Source: CAWDVH01 sp963805705 (GTDB lineage: Bacteria > Actinomycetota > Actinomycetes > Streptosporangiales > Streptosporangiaceae). From it: DNA of 64,000 bases. Positions 41,774 through 49,216 of the stretch are shown in pieces. Location: contig CAWDVH010000003.1 of assembly GCA_963805705.1 (NCBI GenBank), positions 41,195 through 105,194 on the forward strand, given 5' to 3'. Both the position numbers and the translations under genes were made by a program. Numbering within the stretch: position 1 is the first letter of the stretch; each line of letters opens with the position of its first letter. A model generated the notes under the pieces. The model was given only the letters and a program-made list of their open reading frames with translations, did not search any database and was not told the DNA's origin.

Positions 41774-42688
41774 CTAGCCGGGCGAGCGGCCCGCGAAATC
41801 AAGCTGGTGGGCGATATAGACCAGCTCGCCCGCGGCCAGTTGCCGGCCGCGCTCGGCCAGCCAGTCGGCCAGGTCCGCGGGCTCAACCCGGTCCTGGCGA
41901 TTCCGCAAAGCGTTCTGGATCGTGTTAAGGATGCTGCGCAGGAAGTAAGCCTCATCGCCGGGGTAGTTCCCATCCGGGCCGGCGCTTACGACCCAGTCCG
42001 ACGACCCCGCCGCCAGCGCAGGCGCCCCCGCCGCCCGCAGGTAGTGAAACAGGCGGCGGCCCGTTCGGCTTTCCCCGGCTGGCCGGCCGTAGCGAAAGCG
42101 CTCATCCATGTCGCGGTGGTAGGCCTGCATGATCTGGTCGTCGTGGGGGTGGCCGGGCGCGAAGATGCTCTCGCCGTCGTAGTTGATCGTGAACCAGTAG
42201 ACGCCGCCGGGGACGAGCAACCGCAACAATCCGGGCAGGACGGCCGGTACGTCCACCAGGTCGAGGACGGCGTTGGCGATCAGCACATCGGCCGGGGCCC
42301 CATGAGCGGCCTCCAGATACCTGCCGAGCTCGGCGTGCACCAGGCGCACCCGGAGATCACCCACCCGCAGCCCATCCGGCAGCAGGTCGCTGCGCAGGCC
42401 CCGCGCGGCCGCCCAATCGCACAGCCACCGGCGAGAACAGTCCAGCAGCTGCCGATCCGCATCCAGCAGGATGTACTCGCCGGCGCCGACCGCGCCCCAG
42501 TCCATCAGACGGGCCACCATCGTCCCCAGGCCGGCGCCGACCTCCAGCACGTGCGGCGCACCCGCAGGCATCAGGCGGCACAACTCGTCCAGCACATGCC
42601 GGTTCAGCGCCCGGTCATCCACGGTGGTCTTCGCGGCCAGGTAGCGGGCATAGTCGAGGGGCATCGGGGCTTCATCGAAGCAAGTCAT
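41774..42688 (-). CDS. SAM-dependent methyltransferase (divergent)
   Basis: A 304-residue class I methyltransferase-like protein. Motif I is VLEVGAGLGTMVARLMDWG near residue 47, the acidic strand-2 end is ILLDADRQLL, motif IV region DVLIANAVLDLVD, and LLVPGGVYWFTINYDGE follows. A C-terminal extension of about 100 residues (DWVVSAGPDGNYPGDEAYFL and on) lies outside the core and is probably a substrate domain. Its ATG overlaps the stop of the upstream methyltransferase gene (ATGA), so the pair is co-translated. The tandem pair points into the RibA/PTPS cluster. Confidence 0.8.
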   Translation of the reverse strand: MTCFDEAPMPLDYARYLAAKTTVDDRALNRHVLDELCRLMPAGAPHVLEVGAGLGTMVARLMDWGAVGAGEYILLDADRQLLDCSRRWLCDWAAARGLRSDLLPDGLRVGDLRVRLVHAELGRYLEAAHGAPADVLIANAVLDLVDVPAVLPGLLRLLVPGGVYWFTINYDGESIFAPGHPHDDQIMQAYHRDMDERFRYGRPAGESRTGRRLFHYLRAAGAPALAAGSSDWVVSAGPDGNYPGDEAYFLRSILNTIQNALRNRQDRVEPADLADWLAERGRQLAAGELVYIAHQLDFAGRSPG

Positions 42689-43446
42689 TGCTTCTCGGCT
42701 ACCATCGCGAACTTGCGCACCCGCCCGCTGCCGAGCCAGTCACTCCACAGCTGATGAGCTGTGATCAGCTCGGCGGTGGCCTGGGTCCCGATCTGGTCGG
42801 CGATCTGGGGCGAATCAGCTCGATAACAGCGAAGCAGCGCCGTCGCTATCGCGCAATGGGAGTCGCTGTACACCTGCCGCCAGATCACGGTCAACCCCGT
42901 CTCGCGCAGCACGCCCGTCAATTCCGCCAACTCGATGAGCCAGACGGTATCGGCGCCGGGCATCCGCGCCCGCTCCTGCTGGGTGAGCGGCCGGCCTTCC
43001 TCGACCGTGAAAGCGAAACGCCCGCCCGGCTCCAGCACGCGCGCCACCTCACCCACCAAGGCCTCCTTGTCGGGGAAGGCCAGCATCGTCTCCAGCAGGA
43101 ATATCACCTCGAAGCGGCCCTCGGGCAGCGGCGGGAGGTGAGCTTGCTCGAAGCGGCAGGGTAGATCCCCGGCCAGCTCCTGGGCGGTGGCCAGTGCGCT
43201 GGCGGAGTAATCGACACCCAGGTAGTGGCATCCCGACTCCGCCGTGATCATCCGGCCGGGGCCGGCCACCCCGCAGCACAGGTCGAGCACTGAGACGCCG
43301 GGGCCGACCCGGGCCCGGTGAGCCAACGCCCGGACCTCGCTCGCCCGCATGAAGCTCTCCTGGCCGACATACTCACCGGCGGGGTAGGCGGCCGCCTGGG
43401 CCCGCTCTAGCGCCGTCAAAAATGGTGCTCGCTGATCCTGTCTCAC
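42685..43446 (-). CDS. SAM-dependent methyltransferase
   Basis: A 253-residue methyltransferase with motif I VLDLCCGVAGPGRMI near residue 54, LGVDYSASALATAQE as motif II and VLEPGGRFAFTVEEGRPL as post-motif. The N-terminal AAAYPAGEYVGQESFMRASEV segment (given here in pieces: AYPAGEYVGQ, SFMRASEV) is typical of UbiE/cyclopropane-type enzymes with sugar or lipid substrates. It is coupled to the next methyltransferase and transcribed divergently from the glycosyltransferase at 43590, sharing a 143-bp intergenic region, so joint control is likely. Confidence 0.83.
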   Translation of the reverse strand: MRQDQRAPFLTALERAQAAAYPAGEYVGQESFMRASEVRALAHRARVGPGVSVLDLCCGVAGPGRMITAESGCHYLGVDYSASALATAQELAGDLPCRFEQAHLPPLPEGRFEVIFLLETMLAFPDKEALVGEVARVLEPGGRFAFTVEEGRPLTQQERARMPGADTVWLIELAELTGVLRETGLTVIWRQVYSDSHCAIATALLRCYRADSPQIADQIGTQATAELITAHQLWSDWLGSGRVRKFAMVAEKQ

Positions 43447-43589
43447 GTCAGATCCCGTATGGTGCCTGGAACGGCGGAGCCGGTGCCACCCTGTGTCGGG
43501 TATGACGGATCGGCGGCGGGTGTGGTTCAGCTCGGCCGCAGGGTGGAGGCTGGTTTGGTGCGGCAGGCGCTCTGGAGGGCCGGAACATC

Positions 43590-44708
43590 GTGCGGGTCCA
43601 CGTAGTAGTCCCCGAGGGGTTCGACGATCCCGGCCAGCCTACCGGCGGCAACATCTATGACCGGCGTGTCTGCGCCGGACTGGCCGAGGCCGGATGGGAT
43701 GTGCTGGTCACCACCGTGGCCGCGGCGTGGCCGGTACCCGGCCCGGCCGCCCGCGCCGGCCTGGCCCGTATCGTTTCCGCCATCCCCGACGGTGCCGCCG
43801 TGCTGATCGACGGGCTCATCGCCTCGCCGGCCGCCGCGCAACTGCTGCCACACACCGGCCGGATACGAATGACAGTACTGCTGCACATGCCACTGGCCAC
43901 CGTCCTCGACACGCACCGTGATGCCAGCGCCCAGCGCTCCGAGCGGGTCGTGCTCCGCGCGGCCACCGGGGTGGTCGCTACCAGTGAATGGACCCGCCAG
44001 CAGATACTGACCCGATACGCGATCCCGGCCCACCGGGTGCACGTCGCCCGGCCCGGCGTCGATCAGGTTGCTGCCCCGGCCCGGCCCGTCCCCGGCCACC
44101 TGATCTGCGTCGGTGTCCTCGGCCGCCACAAGGGGCAGGACCTCCTCGTCGAGGCGCTCGCCGACCTCGCTGAGCGGGACTGGCATTGCGTGCTGGCCGG
44201 ATCGCTCGACCGCGACCCTGACTTCGTCGACCAATTGCAAACCCGTATCACGCGCCTCGGCTACGGCCACCGCGTCCGGCTCACCGGCGTCCTGACCGGC
44301 GCGGCGCTCAGCCACGCGTACACCACCGCCGACCTGCTCGTCGCGCCGTCCCGCTCGGAGACCTACGGCATGACCGTCACCGAAGCGCTCGCGCACGGCC
44401 TACCCGTCATAGCCGCCGCCGTCGGCGGGCTGCCCGAAGCGCTCGGCTCCACCGCCGATGGCACCCGCCCCGGCCAACTGGTCCCGCCCGGCGATCCGGC
44501 TGCCCTGGCCGCCGCGCTCGGAGACTGGCTGGGTGACGAGCTCCGCCGGCACCGGCTACGGACCGCCGCACGACAGCGGCGCTCGACCCTGCGCGGCTGG
44601 GAACAGACCACGCAAGACATAGCGAACGCATTGACCGCCCATGGGTGCCGTATGCCGGTGCCGCCCGGAGTGGACAACCACCCTGAAAAAACCAGCGGCC
44701 CGGCTTGA
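43590..44708 (+). CDS. GT4-family glycosyltransferase
   Basis: A 372-residue GT-B fold glycosyltransferase. The N-terminal acceptor domain starts VRVHVVVPEGFDDP with a TGGN loop. The C-terminal donor domain has HLICVGVLGRHKGQDLLVEA and the E(x7)E motif in ETYGMTVTEALAHGLPVIA, marking retaining GT4 enzymes that use nucleotide sugars. The GTG at 43590 follows GGAGG by 11 bases. It is divergent from the methyltransferase pair and likely glycosylates the cluster product or a lipid carrier; the donor and acceptor cannot be told. Confidence 0.87.
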   Translation: MRVHVVVPEGFDDPGQPTGGNIYDRRVCAGLAEAGWDVLVTTVAAAWPVPGPAARAGLARIVSAIPDGAAVLIDGLIASPAAAQLLPHTGRIRMTVLLHMPLATVLDTHRDASAQRSERVVLRAATGVVATSEWTRQQILTRYAIPAHRVHVARPGVDQVAAPARPVPGHLICVGVLGRHKGQDLLVEALADLAERDWHCVLAGSLDRDPDFVDQLQTRITRLGYGHRVRLTGVLTGAALSHAYTTADLLVAPSRSETYGMTVTEALAHGLPVIAAAVGGLPEALGSTADGTRPGQLVPPGDPAALAAALGDWLGDELRRHRLRTAARQRRSTLRGWEQTTQDIANALTAHGCRMPVPPGVDNHPEKTSGPA

Positions 44709-44760
44709 CCAGAGCCGCTACCCCATCGCCGGGGTCGTCGCGAGGACGGCATACATTTGC

Positions 44761-45522
44761 GTGGTGACCTTCAATGTCACCGCCGATTCCTACGCCCGGT
44801 TCATGGGTCGTTTTTCCGAGCCTCTGGCGGTTCAGTTCGCGAACCTGGCCGGTGTACGGGCTGGTCAGCGGGTGCTGGATGTCGGCTGCGGACCCGGAGC
44901 CCTGACCGCGCAGCTGGTCGAGCGAGCGGGTGCCGGTGCCGTGTCGGCGATCGATCCGTCCGGCTCGTTCGTCGCGGCGGTCCGCGCGCGCTTCCCTGAG
45001 GTCGACGTGCAGTCCGGCGCGGCCGAGCAGCTTCCTTTCCCTGACGGCACCTTCGACAGCGCGCTCGCCCAGCTGGTCGTGCATTTCATGACCGATCCTG
45101 TCTCGGGGCTGCGGGAGATGGCGCGGGTTACCCGCCCCGGCGGCCTGGTCGCCGCCTGCGTGTGGGATCACGCCGGAGGGGGCGGTCCGCTCGCCACGTT
45201 CTGGCGGGCCGTGCACGACCTTGACCCGCAGGCGCGTGACGAGACGGGGCTCGCTGGCGCCCGTGAGGGTCACCTGGCGGAACTGGGCCAGGCGGCTGGC
45301 CTGACGCGCATTGAGCCCACGTCGCTGACCGTCACCGTCCGGTTCACGACGTTCGCTGACTGGTGGGAGCCCTTCCTGCTCGGCGTCGGGCCGGCGGGTG
45401 CTTATGTCACCCAGCTGGATCAGGCGCGGCGAGAAGCCCTGCGGAGCCGGTGCGCGCAGCTCCTGCCGCCTGTGCCGTTCCAGATCGCGGCTTCCGCCTG
45501 GTGCGTGCAGGCTCGCGCCTGA
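44761..45522 (+). CDS. Class I SAM-dependent methyltransferase
   Basis: About 253 residues. It begins with VTADSYARFMGRFSEPLAVQF, the standard start of Methyltransf_11 UbiE-like proteins (quoted in part: YARFMGRFSEPLA). Motif I is VLDVGCGPGALTAQL, then AIDPSGSFVAAVRARFP and LVVHFMTDPVSGLREM. GTG at 44761 or 44764 gives the normal N-terminus, while the frame open to 44641 overlaps the glycosyltransferase. It lies 52 bp after the glycosyltransferase, so it may be the last cluster gene. The substrate is unknown. Confidence 0.83.
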   Translation: MVTFNVTADSYARFMGRFSEPLAVQFANLAGVRAGQRVLDVGCGPGALTAQLVERAGAGAVSAIDPSGSFVAAVRARFPEVDVQSGAAEQLPFPDGTFDSALAQLVVHFMTDPVSGLREMARVTRPGGLVAACVWDHAGGGGPLATFWRAVHDLDPQARDETGLAGAREGHLAELGQAAGLTRIEPTSLTVTVRFTTFADWWEPFLLGVGPAGAYVTQLDQARREALRSRCAQLLPPVPFQIAASAWCVQARA

Positions 45523-45544
45523 CCGCACGGCCGCCGCGGAGCCG

Positions 45545-46477
45545 TCAGCCTGACCAGGCGCTCGCCCGGTCGGCGAGCTGGCGGACCTCGCTGGCGATGG
45601 CGGGCCACAGCGGCGCGGGCAGGTCGTGTCCGACACCGGGCAGGACCACCAGGCGGGCGCCAGCAATGGCTTTCGCGGTGGCGCGCGCGGCGCTGACGCG
45701 CAGGATGGGGTCCTGGTCGCCATGCAGGACGAGGACGGGCTGGTGCAGCTCGCGCAGCTTGGGGCCATGCCACGGGGCGCCGACCTGCCTGCTCTGCGCC
45801 TTGGTATCGCGGGGGCCGCTGTCGGCCTCCCGCTCGATCCACTCCCGCGCGGCGTCCTCGTCGAACGGGTAGGCCGGGGAGGCGACTTCGCGGGCCAGCA
45901 TGAGCGAGAGCTGGATGTCGCCCTCCCGGCCCTCGGGGAACTTGGCCCTGGACAGCTTGGCCAGCAGGCCGAAGCGCACGTACCGTCCTCCTCTGATTCC
46001 GACCGCGTCACTGGGCATGCCCATGGCCGACGTGACGCTCAGCACCCGGTCAGGGTGACGTAGCGCGATGCGCTGGGCGATGATCCCGCCGAGCGAGGCG
46101 CCGAAAATATGGGCCTTCTCCCAGCCGAGCGCGTCGAGCACCGCGACCGCGTCGTCGGTCATGTCCTCAGAGGAGTACGCACCCCGTTTGCGGGCCAGCG
46201 CGGCGAACGGGTTGCTGCCGCCGGTATCAGGCATCCGGGTGGACTGCCCGGCATCCCGCTGGTCGTAGCGGGCCACCGCGAACCCCCGGTCGGCGAACGC
46301 CTGGCCCAGCCCGGACGGCCACCAGAACCTGGAGACGGCGAGGCCCATGACCAGCAGCAGCGGGTCACCCTCCGAGCCGGCCAGCCGGTCGTAGGCGATC
46401 TCCACCGTGCCGTTGCGGGCATACTTCACCGGCGTCCACGTGCTGGCCCACGGGCCAGCTTCGGCTGCTCCGGCCAT
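45545..46477 (-). CDS. Alpha/beta hydrolase
   Basis: A 310-residue alpha/beta hydrolase. The nucleophile elbow is GASLGG near residue 131, the acid lies in HGDQDPILRV and the catalytic His in GVGHDLP near the C-terminus, a complete triad. The oxyanion-hole region is LLLVMGLAVSRFWW. The ATG at 46477 has GGAGGAG upstream. The family covers esterases and carbon-carbon hydrolases. It is divergent from a TetR-type regulator with an 80-bp shared control region, the usual arrangement for repressor and target. Confidence 0.87.
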   Translation of the reverse strand: MAGAAEAGPWASTWTPVKYARNGTVEIAYDRLAGSEGDPLLLVMGLAVSRFWWPSGLGQAFADRGFAVARYDQRDAGQSTRMPDTGGSNPFAALARKRGAYSSEDMTDDAVAVLDALGWEKAHIFGASLGGIIAQRIALRHPDRVLSVTSAMGMPSDAVGIRGGRYVRFGLLAKLSRAKFPEGREGDIQLSLMLAREVASPAYPFDEDAAREWIEREADSGPRDTKAQSRQVGAPWHGPKLRELHQPVLVLHGDQDPILRVSAARATAKAIAGARLVVLPGVGHDLPAPLWPAIASEVRQLADRASAWSG

Positions 46478-46547
46478 CTCTCCTCCTCGGCTCGCCGGCC
46501 ATCGCGGGAAACTGCGATCGATGTTCGCTATATGAAGAACCTACCTT

Positions 46548-46559
46548 ACTGAATACAGT
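46548..46559. promoter_or_regulatory. Candidate TetR operator between hydrolase and regulator
   Basis: ACTGAATACAGT, four-base inverted arms (ACTG/CAGT) with a four-base spacer, in an AT-richer stretch of the 80-bp divergent intergenic region. It is short, so only a candidate. Confidence 0.35.
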
Positions 46560-46566
46560 GTTCGCA

Positions 46567-47331
46567 ATGAGGGAGGAACTGAAGACCAGCGGCCGCGGCC
46601 AGAGCATCTGGGTACGCCCGGAGCGCTCGGCCCGCGGGCCGTCCCCCGAGCACAGCCGCGCGGAGATCGCATCGGCGGGCGTCACGCTGGCCGACACCCG
46701 CGGTCTCGGCGCGGTGACCATGCGCTCGGCCGCGGCGGCCATCGGCACCGCGCCCGCCTCCCTGTACCGCTACGTGGCCAGCCGGGACGAGCTGGTGGAA
46801 CTCATGGCCGACCAGGTGTACGGCGAATACTCCTACCACGAGCCTGGTTCGGGGCACCCAGCCGGCGATCTGCTCAGGCTCGCTCGGCAGGGCCGTGCCA
46901 CATACCATCGGCATCCATGGCTGCTCGACGTCCCGGCCACCGGGAACCTGCCAGGGCCGAACGCGGTCGCCTTCATCGAGCACGCACTGGCCGCCCTCGC
47001 CGGAACGGACCTGACCGGGCCGGCCAAGCTGGAGACGATCGGCCTGTTCTCCGGCGCGGTGCGACTGCTCGCGCAGACGGAGATCAGCCAGCAGCGAGCC
47101 GGGCAGGACATGACCCAGTGGCAGGGCTCACTGGCTGATTACCTCTGGCCGATAGCAGCAGCCGGCCAGCACCCGCACCTGGCGGCCGCGCTGGCGGACC
47201 AGCCCGCCGACGGCGACCCCGCCCGGCACGAGTCACTGTTCGACCACGCGATGACCCGCATCCTGACCGGCCTGCTCCCACCCCCGGACGCCGTACCCGG
47301 CCCCCGCGCTACTGACGCCACTCATCAGTGA
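46567..47331 (+). CDS. TetR-family transcriptional regulator
   Basis: About 254 residues. A helix-turn-helix near residues 45-75 reads VTMRSAAAAIGTAPASLYRY, followed by the ligand-binding domain (TetR_C-like, with long helices such as GPAKLETIGLFSGAVRLLAQ). It lacks the very short N-terminus of typical TetR proteins. ATG at 46567 is preferred to GTG at 46558, since the latter falls within the palindromic candidate operator. It is divergent from the alpha/beta hydrolase and probably represses it. The ligand is unknown. Confidence 0.83.
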   Translation: MREELKTSGRGQSIWVRPERSARGPSPEHSRAEIASAGVTLADTRGLGAVTMRSAAAAIGTAPASLYRYVASRDELVELMADQVYGEYSYHEPGSGHPAGDLLRLARQGRATYHRHPWLLDVPATGNLPGPNAVAFIEHALAALAGTDLTGPAKLETIGLFSGAVRLLAQTEISQQRAGQDMTQWQGSLADYLWPIAAAGQHPHLAAALADQPADGDPARHESLFDHAMTRILTGLLPPPDAVPGPRATDATHQ

Positions 47332-47338
47332 AGCCGGC

Positions 47339-48322
47339 CTAGCCGAGTGGTGCGGGCCTGACTCCCTGGCCGCTAGGACGAGCGCCGCCCCCGGCCGCCT
47401 CCAGGATGGTGCCGAGCAGCTCGCGGGTGTGCGGCTCCTCGAGAACCTCGCCGATCCACGCGGCGGAGTTGGCCCGCTCGGGCGAGCGGGGATTGGGCTT
47501 CAGCCAGTCGGTGGCGGCGATCTCGGTGATGTGCCCGAGTTGCGCGATGAGCATCGAGAAGTGTCCGCGCCGGGTCACGGCCGCCGGTCCGCGGGCTTCC
47601 CGGTAGGCGTCGGTCAGCGCACGCACCCGGCCCGAGTCGGCGCGGGCGAACTCGAAGAGGACGCACCCGAGCTCCTGGCTCGGATCAGCCGGACCACTGT
47701 TCTCCCAGTCGATGACGCATACTCCGCCGTCCGCGGTGGGCAGGACATTGTCGGCCCACAGGTCGCGGTGACAGGTCCGAAGCATCTCCGGAGGCTCGAT
47801 CCAGGACTCCAGCGCGACCAGCTCATCGCGCAGATCGGCCAGCCGGCCAGCGAACGGCGCTCCCGCCTCAAGAAGCTGCCCGACCAGATGGTCCCAGCGA
47901 TCGGCGCCGAGCGGTTCGTGATACCACGGGTCCAGCGGACTGAGGTCAGTGGCTGACATGCGGTGAATGGCGGCCACGACCACGCCCACCCGCGCCGGGT
48001 CGAGCCTGGAGTCGGGGGCCTTCAGATCGATCCACTCGTACACCCTGACCTGCCTGCCGTCTGTGGCCGCGAACACGCATCCCTCCGTGGTGCGCCGCAC
48101 CTGCGGCGTCGGGACGCCGGCGGCGTAGGCCGCCTCGTGGAACGCGGTCGCCAAGCGCACCTCGTCCTCACTGAACGAGCGGAAAGGCACCTTCACCGCC
48201 CAGCTGCCGTCTGCGGTGTCCAGCCGCCACACAAGTCCCTGCCTGCCCCGCGCGACAGGCCCGTCCGACAGCCTCGCAGCCTGGCCGAGAGCGAAGCGCC
48301 GGGCGAGCTCGGCGGCATCCAT
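47339..48322 (-). CDS. Aminoglycoside phosphotransferase-like kinase
   Basis: About 327 residues with a protein-kinase-like fold (APH family). A conserved Lys lies in WAVKVPFRSF, the catalytic loop is CHRDLWADNVLP (HxDxxxxN) and the metal loop is CVIDWENSGPADP. Related proteins phosphorylate aminoglycosides, homoserine, choline or other small molecules; this sequence gives no clue to which, so a resistance role is not claimed. ATG at 48322 has a GGAG seven bases upstream; the ATG at 48340 adds six residues. It converges with the TetR gene, seven bases apart. Confidence 0.8.
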   Translation of the reverse strand: MDAAELARRFALGQAARLSDGPVARGRQGLVWRLDTADGSWAVKVPFRSFSEDEVRLATAFHEAAYAAGVPTPQVRRTTEGCVFAATDGRQVRVYEWIDLKAPDSRLDPARVGVVVAAIHRMSATDLSPLDPWYHEPLGADRWDHLVGQLLEAGAPFAGRLADLRDELVALESWIEPPEMLRTCHRDLWADNVLPTADGGVCVIDWENSGPADPSQELGCVLFEFARADSGRVRALTDAYREARGPAAVTRRGHFSMLIAQLGHITEIAATDWLKPNPRSPERANSAAWIGEVLEEPHTRELLGTILEAAGGGARPSGQGVRPAPLG

Positions 48323-48461
48323 CAAGCCACTCCAGCACATATGCGCGCGCTATACCAGGACAGCCATCGACGGAGATCCCCTGTGCCCATGACCGTAATC
48401 TGACCGCTGTGCAGCACGGTCGAAGATGGGTCGCACCCGACCGCGGACCGAGCGCGCGGAG

Positions 48462-49142
48462 CTAGGAGTCTGCGCGGCCGCCTCCGGCCGCCTGCGGAGG
48501 AAGCAGCTGGTCGATAAGGATCTCCTTCAGCCACTGCTCGTACCGGTCGGGGAGCCAGCCTCGGTCACCGACGAGCAGCCGGTAGACCTCGGGGGACATG
48601 AGGGCGTGAATGATGTCCGTAGCGTCGCGCTCGCGCAGCTTCGGCCGCAGGGCGCCGGCGCGAGCCAGGGAACGCGCGATATGCGCTTGGCCCTGCTGCC
48701 TCTGCCGCGTCTGCTCGGCCAGCAGCGATTCGGCGTCAGGATCGGAGCCCGCCGCGCTAACGAGGATCCGATGAACGGGCTCGGCCCTCGACATGATGCC
48801 GCGGGTGAGGCCAGCGAAACCCGACAGCTGGTTCCTGGGATCTGGATCCGCAAGAAGCGCGCCGACGCGGGGACGGTCCATCAGCGCGACGGCCTCGTCG
48901 TCACCAGCTACTGAGACGTCGAGCAGCGCCTTGAGGATCCCGAGTTTCGAGGAGAACAGCCGGTACACCGTCGCAGGCGGCACATCCGACCGGTCGCTGA
49001 TGGCCTCGATCGTCGTTCCGGCGTAGCCGCGGTCGAGGAAAAGGGCCTGCGCGGCCTCGACGACCGCGGCGCGGGCCAGGCGAGTCCGAGCCTGGCCGCC
49101 CTGGCCGTCATACGAGCGGCGGCGCTTGACGTCGTTAGCCAT
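48462..49142 (-). CDS. TetR-family regulator, probable repressor of the MMPL transporter
   Basis: A 226-residue TetR protein. The DNA-binding domain near residues 22-68 includes AVVEAAQALFLDRGYAGTTI and SDVPPATVYRLFSSK. The C-terminal ligand domain is helical. It is divergent from the MMPL-family transporter, and two 17-bp palindromes lie between their start codons, so it very likely represses both genes and responds to a transported compound. Ends are set by ATG at 49142 and the stop at 48462. Confidence 0.88.
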   Translation of the reverse strand: MANDVKRRRSYDGQGGQARTRLARAAVVEAAQALFLDRGYAGTTIEAISDRSDVPPATVYRLFSSKLGILKALLDVSVAGDDEAVALMDRPRVGALLADPDPRNQLSGFAGLTRGIMSRAEPVHRILVSAAGSDPDAESLLAEQTRQRQQGQAHIARSLARAGALRPKLRERDATDIIHALMSPEVYRLLVGDRGWLPDRYEQWLKEILIDQLLPPQAAGGGRADS

Positions 49143-49157
49143 GCTGGTGATACTACT

Positions 49158-49194
49158 ACTCTCGAATTGGGAGTGCTACTCTCGAATTGAGAGT
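49158..49194. promoter_or_regulatory. Twin palindromic operators between TetR and MMPL genes
   Basis: Two 17-bp near-palindromes, ACTCTCGAATTGGGAGT (49158-49174) and ACTCTCGAATTGAGAGT (49178-49194). They are spaced 20 bp start to start, about two helical turns, so two repressor dimers could bind the same DNA face. Confidence 0.8.
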
Positions 49195-49216
49195 GCTAGG
49201 CACAGGAGGCAGGCCG

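Noticed and set aside
44641..44760. Upstream extension of the methyltransferase after the glycosyltransferase
   Set aside because: It overlaps the glycosyltransferase end and the residues lack methyltransferase similarity; GTG at 44761 gives the normal start.
47339..48322. Aminoglycoside resistance gene
   Set aside because: Only the general kinase motifs are present. Substrate-specific features cannot be recognised, so resistance is not claimed.
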